A DNA stretch of 64,000 bases from Actinokineospora terrae (GTDB lineage: Bacteria > Actinomycetota > Actinomycetes > Mycobacteriales > Pseudonocardiaceae): the NCBI RefSeq assembly GCF_900111175.1, contig NZ_FOGI01000003.1, positions 428,891-492,890 of the forward strand, in the 5' to 3' direction. The notes under the pieces are model-generated. The model was not told the DNA's origin, made no database searches, and worked only from the letters and a program-made list of their open reading frames with translations. Shown one piece after another: positions 35,030-43,877 of this stretch. Every line of letters begins with the position of its first letter. Position 1 is the stretch's first letter. The position numbers and the translations under genes were made by a program.

Positions 35030-35689
35030 CTAGCCCGCGTCGATGATTGTCAGGCCTGTGCGGTGGGGGGCTGTGCGGACTGTGGGGGTGGTCACCACGG
35101 TGGCGGGGGCGGTGAGGGTGACCATCTGCTCGCCGATTCGGCGGTAGAAGCGCAGTTGGGTTCTGCGGCCGAAGAGGCGCCAGCCGAGGCGGATCAGGGG
35201 GTGGGCGGTGCGGCTGGGGTTGGAGTACGAGGTGGCGTGGAAGGTGATGGCGCCGGTGGTGTGGTCTTTGTGGAGGTGGAAGTCGACCTTGCCGCGTTCC
35301 AGGTGGCCGGTGAGGGTTTCGTAGGACCAGCCCCAGTGGGTGTGGGTGGGGGTGGACTCGTCGACGACCTCGGTGACGCGGACGCCCATGAGGAAGTGGG
35401 CGAAGAGGAAGTGGCCCTCGAGGACCATGTGCCTGCCCAGCAGCGGCGCGTCGGCGCGGTAGTGGGCCCGGATGAGTTCCGGTGGGGCGAAGTCGTAGCG
35501 CTCGACGAGGGCTCGGGCGCGGGACCACAGCTCGCCCGGTGGTCCCGGTTGCTCGTAGCCGAGGACGCGGGGGTGGTCGTCGGTGAGCCAGCCGGGGCCC
35601 ACGGTGCCGCGGTCGTAGTTGATCGGGCGGTCGGCCAGGTCTGCCAACAGGTGTTCCGGCTGGTCCCGCCGGGATCGCACGACGCGCAT
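35030..35689 (-). CDS. DUF1990 family protein
   Basis: The ATG at 35689 gives a 219-residue protein starting MRVVRSRRDQ; longer frames upstream run through the neighbouring ligase and are not real. The sequence matches the DUF1990 pattern: NYDRGTVG near the N-terminus, then THTHWGWSYETLTGHLERGKVDFHL segments and a C-terminal RLFGRRTQLRFYRRIGEQM. The family's biochemical function is unknown. It is the last gene of the leftward aminotransferase/UbiA operon, 20 bp after the ligase stop. Two broken tandem copies of its 3' end lie just downstream. Confidence 0.85.
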   Translation of the reverse strand: MRVVRSRRDQPEHLLADLADRPINYDRGTVGPGWLTDDHPRVLGYEQPGPPGELWSRARALVERYDFAPPELIRAHYRADAPLLGRHMVLEGHFLFAHFLMGVRVTEVVDESTPTHTHWGWSYETLTGHLERGKVDFHLHKDHTTGAITFHATSYSNPSRTAHPLIRLGWRLFGRRTQLRFYRRIGEQMVTLTAPATVVTTPTVRTAPHRTGLTIIDAG

Positions 35690-35709
35690 GGGCCCAGCAT
35701 GCCACCGGC

Positions 35710-37299
35710 TCAGGTCCAGCGACCGGTCCCGAAGGTGTCCTGGCCCGCGCGCAGCACGGCGCGCAGTTCCATCCTGCGGACCTTGCCGGTGCCGGTGCGC
35801 GGGATCTGTTCCCAGGTCAGCAGCACTGGATCGGCCAGCGCGGGCAGGTCGCGCAGCGCGTGCCGCCACTGTGCGGGGTCGAGGTGTCCGTCGCGAGTCA
35901 CCACGACCGGCTGCGGCAGGCGGCCGGGAGTGGCCAACACCACGCACTCGACGACGTTGGTGACCCGCTCCTCCAGCACGTCCTCGAGTTCCACGCAGCT
36001 CTGCCCCGGCAGGACGTCGACCTCCCGGTCCAGCATCAGGTACGAGCCCCAGCGGGTGCGCAGGCCGATGTCGCCGGTGTTCCACCACTCGCCGTCGGTC
36101 TTGGCCAGCCAGCGGTCGTGCTCGCCGACGTAGTCGACGCACCGGGTCGGGGTCTTGGCCAGGACCAGGCCCGGGGTGCCGCGCGGGACCGGCTCGAACG
36201 TGCGCGGGTCGACCACGCGCAGCCGGGTGCGGCCGGGGGCGGGCCTGCCGAGGTTGCGCGTCGTCGGGTGTCGCGCGTCACGGGCGGCCAGCGAGCGGCG
36301 GGTGAGGAACCGGAAGGTCAGCGGGCCGGTCTCCGTCTGCCCCCACACCTGCACCCACAGCGGCCGCCGTCGAGTGGCCGCGAGGAAGGCGCGCACGGTC
36401 GGCGGGTGCACCGCGTCGAACGTGCTGATGAACAGCCGGACCCCGCGCAGCGGGTGGTCCGGTTTCTCCAGCAGCGGCCGCCACCGGACGAAGGTGGACG
36501 GCAGCGCCTCCAGCGTGGTCGGCGGGTGGTCGCGCAGCACGGGTTCCGCCGCGTCCGGGGCGTCGATGATGACGACCTCGCGCGGCGCCAGCCACAGCAC
36601 GCTCGCCGTCCAGGGCACCGCGCGGCCGTGGCTGTACGAGATCGCCGAGCACACCGTGTCGCGTCTGCGGGCGGAGACGATCGGCAGCCGGGTGGACTCC
36701 GCGCCCGCCAGGCCGTGCACCAGGGTGCGGTTGGTGTGCACGACCAGCTTCGGCACCCCGGTGGTCCCGGAGGTGTGCACGACCAGCAGCGGGTCGTCAT
36801 CGTCGCGAGTGGACGGTGGTGGCGGTTCGCTGCCCCACAGGCGTTCGAGGTTGATGGTGTCCGGGTAGCGGCCTTCGAGGGTCACGGTGCGCGCGGCGCG
36901 GGCGATGAGCGTGATGCCGTGCGCGCGGGCGGTGTCCAGGACGGTGCGGGTGGTGATGAGCAGCGCGGGTTCGAGCCGTTCGAGCAGGACCTCCAGCGCG
37001 TGCGGGGCCAGTTGGTCCGACAGCAGCGCCGGGACGGCACCGACGCGCACGGCGGCGCACGCGATGAGCACGTAATCCCAGTGGTTCGGCTTGACCACGG
37101 CCACCCGGTCGCCCGGCTTCACCCCCGCCGCGTGCAGCCACCCCGCGACGTTGCGGACCAGCGCGGCGACGGCGGGCATGTCGTAGCTGGTGCCGAAGTC
37201 GGGGGCGATGTCGAGCGGGCGGGACAGCACGACCCTGGTGCCGACCCGGCGGGCGACCAGGTCGTCGAACAGGGTGCCCAGATCACGCGGCTTGCTCAT
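35710..37299 (-). CDS. Class I adenylate-forming enzyme (acyl-CoA/acyl-AMP ligase type)
   Basis: This 529-residue ANL-superfamily enzyme shows the P-loop HTSGTTGVPKLVVH (~171), the A5 motif WGQTETG (~316), the A7 region NTGDIG (~406) and the A10 catalytic Lys in PRTGTGKVRR (~505). It should activate a carboxylic acid as an acyl adenylate for transfer to CoA, a carrier protein or directly to an amine. No carrier protein is encoded in the operon, so a CoA thioester or amide product is more likely; this is inferred. It overlaps the upstream methyltransferase by 17 bp and precedes the DUF1990 gene. Confidence 0.9.
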   Translation of the reverse strand: MSKPRDLGTLFDDLVARRVGTRVVLSRPLDIAPDFGTSYDMPAVAALVRNVAGWLHAAGVKPGDRVAVVKPNHWDYVLIACAAVRVGAVPALLSDQLAPHALEVLLERLEPALLITTRTVLDTARAHGITLIARAARTVTLEGRYPDTINLERLWGSEPPPPSTRDDDDPLLVVHTSGTTGVPKLVVHTNRTLVHGLAGAESTRLPIVSARRRDTVCSAISYSHGRAVPWTASVLWLAPREVVIIDAPDAAEPVLRDHPPTTLEALPSTFVRWRPLLEKPDHPLRGVRLFISTFDAVHPPTVRAFLAATRRRPLWVQVWGQTETGPLTFRFLTRRSLAARDARHPTTRNLGRPAPGRTRLRVVDPRTFEPVPRGTPGLVLAKTPTRCVDYVGEHDRWLAKTDGEWWNTGDIGLRTRWGSYLMLDREVDVLPGQSCVELEDVLEERVTNVVECVVLATPGRLPQPVVVTRDGHLDPAQWRHALRDLPALADPVLLTWEQIPRTGTGKVRRMELRAVLRAGQDTFGTGRWT

Positions 37300-38080
37300 C
37301 GGCGCCCTTCCGGCCGATGACGGTGATCATCACCTGGGACAGCCAGCGGGTCCCCGGGTCGTCGATGTCGGCGAGCGCGGCGTCCACCTCGGCCGCGGTC
37401 ACCAGCCCGCGCCCGACCATGGCGGGCTTCAGGTGCTCCAGCCACAGTGCGAACCAGCGGCCCTGCGGGGTACCACCGGTGATCACCTCGGCCCGGCCCT
37501 CGGCGCGCACGTCCCGCAGCCCGGCGCCGTGCGCGAGGTCGACGTCGAGCAGCCCGCAGCGCGGGTGGTAGCCGGACTCGGCCATCACCGCGTACGCCGC
37601 GTCGCGGACCCTGGGCCGCAGCACCCCGCCTGCGGTGGCCAGCGTGGTCGCCGTGTCGGTGTCCTCCAGCACGAGGTGCCCGCCGGGGCGCAGCGCGGCG
37701 ACCATCCGGCGCACCGCGGCCGCCCGGTCCGCGAGGTGCTGCACCACGAGCCGCGCGTGCACCAGGTCGTAGTTGCCGCCGGGCACCGGGTCGCGGCTGA
37801 TGTCGCCGCGGTGCACCGAGACGCCGCAGCCGCGCAACCAGCCCAGCCGGGAGGTGTCGATGTCGAGGGCCGTGACCGCGGCGCCGCACTCGGCCAGCCA
37901 CGCCGCGATCGACCCGCGCCCGGCGCCGATCTCCAGGCACCGGCTGCCCCTGCCGACCCCCAGCGCGGCGAGGCGGCTGGTGGTGCCCGGGTCCCAGAGG
38001 TGCTCGCCGAGCGAGAGCCTCTCCTCCTCCCGCGCGAAGGAGGTCGCGAACACGTAGCTGATCGTCGCGGGCTCAGCCAC
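37283..38080 (-). CDS. SAM-dependent methyltransferase (class I)
   Basis: The GTG at 38080 is chosen because it overlaps the preceding stop (GTGGCTGA), a typical coupled start; upstream in-frame starts would run far into the oxidoreductase gene. The 265-residue product has SAM motif I LEIGAGRGSIAAWL (~48), an acidic residue after strand beta2 (ALDID), and the VHARLVVQHL and LRPGGHLVLED motifs usual for small-molecule methyltransferases. The substrate is unknown; O- or N-methylation of the pathway product fits its place between the FAD enzyme and the ligase. Confidence 0.9.
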   Translation of the reverse strand: MAEPATISYVFATSFAREEERLSLGEHLWDPGTTSRLAALGVGRGSRCLEIGAGRGSIAAWLAECGAAVTALDIDTSRLGWLRGCGVSVHRGDISRDPVPGGNYDLVHARLVVQHLADRAAAVRRMVAALRPGGHLVLEDTDTATTLATAGGVLRPRVRDAAYAVMAESGYHPRCGLLDVDLAHGAGLRDVRAEGRAEVITGGTPQGRWFALWLEHLKPAMVGRGLVTAAEVDAALADIDDPGTRWLSQVMITVIGRKGADEQAA

Positions 38081-39383
38081 GGGCCACCGCCGGGGAGTCC
38101 ACAACGGACAGCCGCTCGGCCACCAGTTCCGCCGAGCGCACCGCGGCCTCGCTGCTGGGCCGCATCGCGTACCAGTCGCCCACGTACTCGACCGCGGCAG
38201 GCGGCCTGCCCGCGAACCCCGCGCGGGCGTTGAGCGCGGCGGGGGTGGGCATCGGCAGCCCGTGCTCGAAGCGGGTGACGATGGTGCCGCGCAGGGCGTG
38301 CGCGATGCCGGGCAGGTACTTCTCGGCGTGGGCGATCAGGGTGCGGCTGATCTCGTCGTCGGTCTGCTCCAGCAGCGCGGGCACCGCGGCGGGCGTGGCG
38401 ACCAGGCTGACCATGCCCCGGTCGACGGGCACCCGGCCCAGGTGCTTGCGGTCGTCGACGACCAGGCCCGCCAGGACCTGGTTCTCCACCTCCGGGACGG
38501 CGAGGGCGAACGAGCGGCCCAGTCCGTCGAGTGGCCGCGACAGCAGGCAGACGACCTTCACCATCGGCCGGTACTCGCACCGCCGCACGTACTCGGGCGC
38601 GCCGCCGTGCAGGGTGACCGCGAGCGGGGCGGGCACGGCCATGACGATGGTGCGGGCCGTCAGCGGGGTGCGGTCGGCGACCAGCCGGGCGCCGGTGTCG
38701 GTGGTGACGACCTCGCGGACCGGCACGCCGGTGCTGACCTCCACCTGGTCGGCCAGCCGCAGCGCCAGGGTGTCCATGCCGTCGCGGAAGGTGCGGAAGG
38801 TCTTGGTGGCGCCCACCGCGAGGGTGTGGCTCAGGAACGGGCCCGCGCACGCCTGGGTGGTGTCCCAGCCGAAGTAGCCGCCCGCCAGCGGCTGGAACAG
38901 GTAGTCGTGCAGGTCGCCGCGGGAGATCTCGGCGATGGTGCGGTCGCCGAGCGGGGTGGCCTCCGGGGTGTCGACGTCGTAGGCGCGGCGCCTGGCCGCG
39001 GCGCCGCCGAGCAGGCCCAGCAGGGTCAGCCGGGCCGGGACGCCGAGACCCGCGCCGGTGAGCAGGCCGATCGGGTCGCCGACGTGGCCGCGGGCCTTGC
39101 CGTCGCGCCAGACCGCGAGGTCGGCGCCGATCAGCGGGACCTCGGCGTCGGTGAGCCGCAGGTCCTCGATCAGCCGCCAGGTGGCCGGGTAGCCGGTGCT
39201 GCCGATCATCTCGGCGCCGGTGTCGGCGAGGTAGCCGTCGCGGCGCTCGGTGCGCATCCGGCCGCCGATGTGCTCGCCGGACTCGAAGACGTGCACGGAC
39301 CTGCCTTGGGCGCGCAGCCGGTAGGCGGCGGCCAGCCCCGCGATCCCGGCTCCGACGACGGCGACATCCAGATCTGGGCTCAC
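38073..39383 (-). CDS. FAD-dependent amine oxidase / protoporphyrinogen-oxidase-like enzyme
   Basis: The GTG at 39383 overlaps the UbiA stop (GTGA). The 436-residue protein begins with a dinucleotide-binding motif VAVVGAGIAGLAAAYRL and the second FAD motif ESGEHIGGRMRTERRDGYLAD, as in the NAD(P)-binding amine-oxidase/phytoene-desaturase clan. The C-terminal FAD contact region reads VEYVGDWYAMRPSSEAAVRSAELVAE. Members oxidise C-N or C-C bonds or desaturate isoprenoids. Next to a prenyltransferase and two aminotransferases, oxidation of an amine or of a prenyl/cyclic intermediate is plausible, but the substrate cannot be named. Confidence 0.85.
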   Translation of the reverse strand: MSPDLDVAVVGAGIAGLAAAYRLRAQGRSVHVFESGEHIGGRMRTERRDGYLADTGAEMIGSTGYPATWRLIEDLRLTDAEVPLIGADLAVWRDGKARGHVGDPIGLLTGAGLGVPARLTLLGLLGGAAARRRAYDVDTPEATPLGDRTIAEISRGDLHDYLFQPLAGGYFGWDTTQACAGPFLSHTLAVGATKTFRTFRDGMDTLALRLADQVEVSTGVPVREVVTTDTGARLVADRTPLTARTIVMAVPAPLAVTLHGGAPEYVRRCEYRPMVKVVCLLSRPLDGLGRSFALAVPEVENQVLAGLVVDDRKHLGRVPVDRGMVSLVATPAAVPALLEQTDDEISRTLIAHAEKYLPGIAHALRGTIVTRFEHGLPMPTPAALNARAGFAGRPPAAVEYVGDWYAMRPSSEAAVRSAELVAERLSVVDSPAVARG

Positions 39384-40336
39384 GAACCGGCTCCAACGAC
39401 GAGGATCAGGTTGACCGCGACCAGCGTCGCGGTGGTGGCGCGGTGGGCGCGCAGGCCGAGCAGCCTGGCGGCGAGCAGGTCGCCGAGTCCGACGCCGCGG
39501 CGCAGCTGCGCGACCCGGACCCCCATGGCGGGCAGCATCGCCAGCGCGAACCACCACGGCGCGGGGCCGAGCCCGGCTGCGGTGACCACGAGGGCGACCT
39601 CGGCGACGGTGAGCCCGGCGATGAACGCGCGGTTGGCCTGGGCGCTGACGATCGCGGCGACCGTCGGGCGGCCGACGGCGGCGTCCCCCTCGGCGTCGCG
39701 GGTGTTGGAGTACACCCCGAACAGCAGCGGCCCGAGTCCGAACAGGACGGCCTGCACGGCGCCGAACCCGGTGAGGCCGCCGGTCGACAGGCCGACCCCG
39801 ACCAGCACCAGCCCGGTGCCGAACCCGGCGAGGAACACCTCCTGCCAGCCGCGGTAGCTGATCTTGAGCCCCCAGGAGTACTGCACCGAGGACGCCAGGC
39901 ACAGCGCGGCGAGCAGCACGGTCCACAGTGGAGCGAACGGCGCGATCAGGACCGCGAGCAGCCAGAGTGCCGCTCCGGCACCCGCGGCCGCCCAACCGAA
40001 GCGGATGGCCTCGGCCTCGCTGAGCTCCCCGGTCAGCAGCGGCTTGCGGGCCAGCTTGCGCGCGGGCGCGTCCGGGCCGTAGTTGGCCGCGTCGCTGCCG
40101 TCGCGGTAGCCGGTGACGTCGTCGAAGGCCACCGACCCGGCCACCACGCACACCGTGCCCAGCCCGAACACCAGCAGCACGGCCAGTGCCGAGGGGCTGA
40201 ACCCGGCCAGCGCCCAGGCCAGCGGGAACGCGAGGTAGTAGTCCCAGACGTCGAGCTTGGCGAGCCTGGCGTAGGCGCCGAGCCTGCCGCGGGTATCGGG
40301 CGCGGCCAGCGGGCCCTGGGACAGCGGCATGGTCAT
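39380..40336 (-). CDS. UbiA-family integral membrane prenyltransferase
   Basis: The ATG at 40336 overlaps the aminotransferase stop (ATGA) with GGGGAG upstream. The 318-residue protein has about eight or nine hydrophobic helices and two Asp-rich motifs typical of UbiA enzymes: DDVTGYRDGSD (~72) and NTRDAEGDAAVGRP (~212). These bind prenyl diphosphate through Mg2+. UbiA enzymes prenylate aromatic or sugar acceptors in the membrane. With a polyprenyl diphosphate synthase encoded 5 kb away inside an encapsulin operon, supply of its donor by that enzyme is an attractive inference. The motif order resembles the MenA-like side of the family. Confidence 0.9.
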   Translation of the reverse strand: MTMPLSQGPLAAPDTRGRLGAYARLAKLDVWDYYLAFPLAWALAGFSPSALAVLLVFGLGTVCVVAGSVAFDDVTGYRDGSDAANYGPDAPARKLARKPLLTGELSEAEAIRFGWAAAGAGAALWLLAVLIAPFAPLWTVLLAALCLASSVQYSWGLKISYRGWQEVFLAGFGTGLVLVGVGLSTGGLTGFGAVQAVLFGLGPLLFGVYSNTRDAEGDAAVGRPTVAAIVSAQANRAFIAGLTVAEVALVVTAAGLGPAPWWFALAMLPAMGVRVAQLRRGVGLGDLLAARLLGLRAHRATTATLVAVNLILVVGAGS

Positions 40337-41457
40337 CGGGGGCTCCCCGGGAAGTCGCAGACCGCGTCGGCGATGTGCTCGACCTGGGCGTCGGTCAGGT
40401 GCGGGTAGATGGGCAGGGCGAGGGTGCGGGCGCTGGCCAGTTCCGCGTGCGGCCAGTACTGCCCCTGCCGGGCGTACGGGGCGAAGGCGGGCTGGGCAGG
40501 CAGCGGCGCGGGGTAGTAGACGTGGCTGTCGACGCCCCTGGCGGCCAGGTGCCGCTTGAGGTCGTCGCGGCGGTCGGCGAGCAGGGAGTAGACGTAGAAG
40601 CAGCGGCCGGCGCGGCCGGGCGGCGGGGGCTGGACGCCGCGCTCGACCAGCGGGGCGAACCGGGCGGTGTAGTAGTCGGCGATCTCGGCGCGGCGGCGCA
40701 GCCTGGCGGCGAGGCCGGGCAGCCGCTGGAGCTGGAAGTCGGCCATCACCTCGTCGAAGCGGCTGTTGTGGCCGACCACGTGGTGCACGAACCGGGTCCG
40801 CCCGTCCTGGCCGTGGTTGCGCAGCATCCGCGCCATCCGGCCCAGCTCGGGGTCGTCGGTGACCACCGCGCCGCCCTCGCCGATCGAGCCGAACGTCTTG
40901 ACCTGGACGAACGAGAACACCCCGGCGTCGCCCCAGCGGCCAGCGGGCACCCCGCCGAGCACGCCGCCCTGGGCGACCGCGGAGTCCTCCACCAGCCGGA
41001 CACCGTGCCGGGTGGCCAGCTCGCGCATCGTGGGCATGTCGGCCATCACCGAGAACATGTGCGCGGGCATGATCGCCGCGGTCCGGCTGGAGATCGCGGC
41101 CTCGACCTCGTAGGGCTCGATGACCATCGTCCACGGGTGCACGTCGGCGAACACCGGCGTCGCGCCGACGGAGATCACCGACGACGCGAGCGGGGCGCAG
41201 CCGAACGCGGGAACCACCACCTCGTCGCCCGCGCCGATGCCCATCGCGCGCAGCACCAGCGTCAGCGCCGTCGTGCCGCTGCCGCAGGCGACCACGTCGG
41301 CGGCACCGAGGTCGCGCCGCAGCGCCTCCTCGAACGCGGCGGTGCGCTCGCCGAGGATGAACCTCTGCTCCGGCGCGGTGCCGATGCGGAACACCGTCTC
41401 CAGCAGGGCGTCGCGCTCGCGGTCGAACAGGTCCGGGGGGAAGAACGGGAGGGTCAC
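40333..41457 (-). CDS. DegT/DnrJ/EryC1/StrS aminotransferase
   Basis: The GTG at 41457 overlaps the stop of the second aminotransferase (GTGA). This 374-residue type I-fold PLP enzyme shows the cofactor-phosphate region ACGSGTTALTLVLRAMG, the Asp of VEDSAVAQGG and the Schiff-base Lys in FSFVQVKTFG (~187), followed by EGGAVVTDD. Family members aminate keto-sugars or keto-cyclitols. Two such enzymes back to back suggest a product with two amino groups or two successive amination steps. It is coupled on both sides (GTGA/ATGA). Confidence 0.93.
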   Translation of the reverse strand: MTLPFFPPDLFDRERDALLETVFRIGTAPEQRFILGERTAAFEEALRRDLGAADVVACGSGTTALTLVLRAMGIGAGDEVVVPAFGCAPLASSVISVGATPVFADVHPWTMVIEPYEVEAAISSRTAAIMPAHMFSVMADMPTMRELATRHGVRLVEDSAVAQGGVLGGVPAGRWGDAGVFSFVQVKTFGSIGEGGAVVTDDPELGRMARMLRNHGQDGRTRFVHHVVGHNSRFDEVMADFQLQRLPGLAARLRRRAEIADYYTARFAPLVERGVQPPPPGRAGRCFYVYSLLADRRDDLKRHLAARGVDSHVYYPAPLPAQPAFAPYARQGQYWPHAELASARTLALPIYPHLTDAQVEHIADAVCDFPGSPR

Positions 41458-42647
41458 GCGCCGCCCCCGCCGTAGAAGGCGCGGATGAGCGAGCAGACCC
41501 GGTCGACCTGGGCCTCGGTGAGGTCGGGGTAGAGCGGGAGGGCGACGGCGTTGGCGCAGGCGGCCTCGGCGTGCGGGAACTGGCCGCGCCGGTACCCGAG
41601 GTGGGCGAAGCAGGGTTGCAGGTGCAGCGGGACCGGGTAGTAGGTCTCGGTGCCCACCGAGTGCGCCGACAGGTACGCGGCGAGGGCGTCGCGGTGGTCG
41701 ACCTCGACCAGGTAGACGTAGAACACCGGGTTCGTGTCCGCGTCCCGGTGTTGCACCGTGGGCAGGCGGCGGATGCCGGGGCAGCCGCGCAGCGCCTGGG
41801 TGTAGTGCGCGGCGAGGGTGGCGCGGCGGGCGATGTCGGCGTCGAGGGTGGCGAGCTTGGCCAGCAGCACCGCGGCCTGCACGTCGTCCATCTTGGAGTT
41901 GCAGCCGGGCAGGACCGTCTCGTTCGAGATGCCGGGGAAGTTGTCCAGCGTGTGCCCGAACCGGCCGTGGTGGCGCAGCGCGGCGGCGGTCTCGGCGATC
42001 CGGTCGTCGTCGGTGATCACCGCGCCCGCGTCGCCGAGCGCGCCGAGGGTCTTGGTGGGGAAGAAGGAGAGCACCCCGCCCGCGCCGTGCAGGCCTGCGT
42101 GCAGCCCGTCCCAGCGCATGCCGATCGCCTCGGCGCTGTCCTCGACGACGGTGAGCGCGTGCCGCTGGGCGAACGCGGTGACCGCGCCGAGGTCGGCGAG
42201 CTGGCAGAACAGGTGCACCGGCATGACCATCCTGGTGGCGGCGGTGACCGCCACTGTGGACACGTCGACGCCGTAGCCGACCGGGTCGATGTCGGCGAAC
42301 GCGGGCCGCCCACCGGCCAGCACCACCGAGGACGCCGAGGCGACGAAGCTGAACGCGGGCACGACCACCTCGTCGCCCGGCTGCAGGCCCGCCGCGCGCA
42401 GCAGCAGCACCAGCGCGTCGGTGCCGGAGTTGACCCCGACCACGTGCCGGGCGCCGAGGTACTCGGCCAGGGCGCGCTCGAACCGGCCGACCAGCGGGCC
42501 GTGCGAGTACTTGCCGCGGTCGACCACCGCGTCCAGGTTGGCCTTGACCGAGGGCCACAGCGCGGCGAACGACGCCGCCTGGGTGAAGAAGGGCACCGCG
42601 GGCGCGGCCGCGGTCCCCCGGTCCGCGACTACCGCGGCGTGCTCCAT
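41454..42647 (-). CDS. DegT/DnrJ/EryC1/StrS aminotransferase
   Basis: First gene of the leftward operon; the ATG at 42647 has AGGACAGG upstream. The 397-residue protein carries GVNSGTDALVLLLRAAG, VVEDSAEAIG and the PLP Lys in SFFPTKTLGALG (~196), then DAGAVITDD. It is only distantly similar to its neighbour, so the two probably act on different keto substrates. The family needs a keto-sugar or ketocyclitol donor, which the divergent Gfo/Idh and Ldh-type dehydrogenases could provide. That link is inference. Confidence 0.93.
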   Translation of the reverse strand: MEHAAVVADRGTAAAPAVPFFTQAASFAALWPSVKANLDAVVDRGKYSHGPLVGRFERALAEYLGARHVVGVNSGTDALVLLLRAAGLQPGDEVVVPAFSFVASASSVVLAGGRPAFADIDPVGYGVDVSTVAVTAATRMVMPVHLFCQLADLGAVTAFAQRHALTVVEDSAEAIGMRWDGLHAGLHGAGGVLSFFPTKTLGALGDAGAVITDDDRIAETAAALRHHGRFGHTLDNFPGISNETVLPGCNSKMDDVQAAVLLAKLATLDADIARRATLAAHYTQALRGCPGIRRLPTVQHRDADTNPVFYVYLVEVDHRDALAAYLSAHSVGTETYYPVPLHLQPCFAHLGYRRGQFPHAEAACANAVALPLYPDLTEAQVDRVCSLIRAFYGGGGA

Positions 42648-42742
42648 GCCTGTCCTTGCCCGTCCTCGAAGACCAGTACCGCGACCGGTACCGCGGTGCC
42701 ACGCCGCACCCGGCGCGCGGTCCAAACTAGGTGGTGGGCATC

Positions 42743-42783
42743 CGTTGCGCGGCAACGCAAACAAAAGATCACACGGACGTGTG
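42743..42783. promoter_or_regulatory. Two palindromes in the divergent promoter of the aminotransferase and dehydrogenase operons
   Basis: CGTTGC-GCG-GCAACG (42743-42757) and CACACG-GA-CGTGTG (42770-42783) are both perfect inverted repeats, 12 bp apart, in the 222-bp space between the two operons. Nearby at 42674-42695 GTACCGCG occurs twice. They are good operator candidates for joint control; no regulator gene is adjacent. Confidence 0.45.
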
Positions 42784-42869
42784 GCGGTGCCGGGTCCACG
42801 TTGACACCCGCGGCCGCGGCGACCAGGGTTTGGCGCGTCCCGAGGTCGCCAGGAGGAGGCACGCCACCC

Positions 42870-43877
42870 ATGCTGGGCACGCTCGTGGTCGGGCTCGGTC
42901 GGGCAGGCGCAGGCCTGCACCTGCCGGTGCTGCGCAGGCTCGGGCACGGCGGCGGCAGGCCGTTCGGGCGGCCGCCGATCACCGTGTACGACCCGAGGCG
43001 CAGGCTGGGTGACGCCGACCTCGGCGACGTCGCGGTGGCGCACTCGCCCGCGCACGCCGCGACCCTGGTGGATCCCGATCGGACGGTGGTGCACCTGTGC
43101 ACCGGTCCGAGCGCGCGGCTGCGGCCGCTGACCGAGCTGGCGGACCTGGGGTTCCGCCGGTTCCTGGTGGAGAAGCCGCTGGCGGGTGACGAGGTCGAGC
43201 TGCGCGAGGTGCTGCGGCTGCGCGAGCACGGCAGGCTCGACCTGCTGCCGGTGGCGCAGTGGCGGTGCAGCGAGCTGACCACGCGGCTGCTCGGCGTGCT
43301 GGCGGGCGGGCGGCTGGGCCGGTTGCGGTCGGTGGAGTTCACCCAGTCCAAGCCCCGCTTCGCCAGGACCCTGGCAGGCGACGACCACCCGTCGGCCTTC
43401 GACGTGGAGGTCCCGCACTCGCTGGCGGTGGCCCTGCTGCTCGCCGGGCGCGGCGAGGTCGTGGCGGCCGGGTGCACCGACATGCTGCTCGGCGACGCGG
43501 TGTTCCCGTCGCTCGGCGGGGCGTGGCTGCGGCTGCGGCACGCCGACGGCGTGCTCACCGACATCCGCGCCGACCTGACCGCGCCGGTGCGGGAGCGGCG
43601 GGTGACCGTCGAGCTGGAGGGCGGCACGCTGGTGGGGCACTACCCGATCAGCGCGGCGGACGAGTACGCGCAGCTGTCGGTGCGCACCAAGGGCGGCAAG
43701 GTCGAGTCGGTGTTCCGCGACGACTCGCTCGGCGCGTTCATCGCCCGCGCCTACCGGCACTTCGAGGGCACCGAGCCGATCACCGACGAGCCAGCGACCG
43801 GCGCCACCGTCGTGTCGCTGCTGGCCGAGGCGAAGCGGGTGGCCGGGCTGCGCGCGCCGGTGGAGGTCCCGAGGTGA
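42870..43877 (+). CDS. Gfo/Idh/MocA family oxidoreductase
   Basis: The ATG at 42870 is preceded by AGGAGGAGG. This 335-residue protein has an N-terminal Rossmann motif VVGLGRAGAGLHLP and the family EKP motif in LVEKPLAG (~101), then the C-terminal alpha/beta substrate domain. The conserved active-site H is in VEVPHSLAVALLL. Such enzymes oxidise or reduce a sugar or cyclitol hydroxyl with NAD(P). It heads a seven-gene operon in which every junction except one is overlapping; its stop overlaps the next start as GTGA. Confidence 0.9.
   Translation: MLGTLVVGLGRAGAGLHLPVLRRLGHGGGRPFGRPPITVYDPRRRLGDADLGDVAVAHSPAHAATLVDPDRTVVHLCTGPSARLRPLTELADLGFRRFLVEKPLAGDEVELREVLRLREHGRLDLLPVAQWRCSELTTRLLGVLAGGRLGRLRSVEFTQSKPRFARTLAGDDHPSAFDVEVPHSLAVALLLAGRGEVVAAGCTDMLLGDAVFPSLGGAWLRLRHADGVLTDIRADLTAPVRERRVTVELEGGTLVGHYPISAADEYAQLSVRTKGGKVESVFRDDSLGAFIARAYRHFEGTEPITDEPATGATVVSLLAEAKRVAGLRAPVEVPR

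Noticed and set aside
39380..40336. UbiA protein as EboC of an ebo operon.
   Set aside because: No EboA, B, D or F homologues are adjacent, and the Asp-rich motifs look more like the MenA/UbiA side of the family.
41571..42869. A plus-strand frame running upstream of the Gfo/Idh gene through both aminotransferase genes.
   Set aside because: The strong AGGAGGAGG and the Rossmann start place the real start at 42870; the rest is a shadow of the DegT gene.
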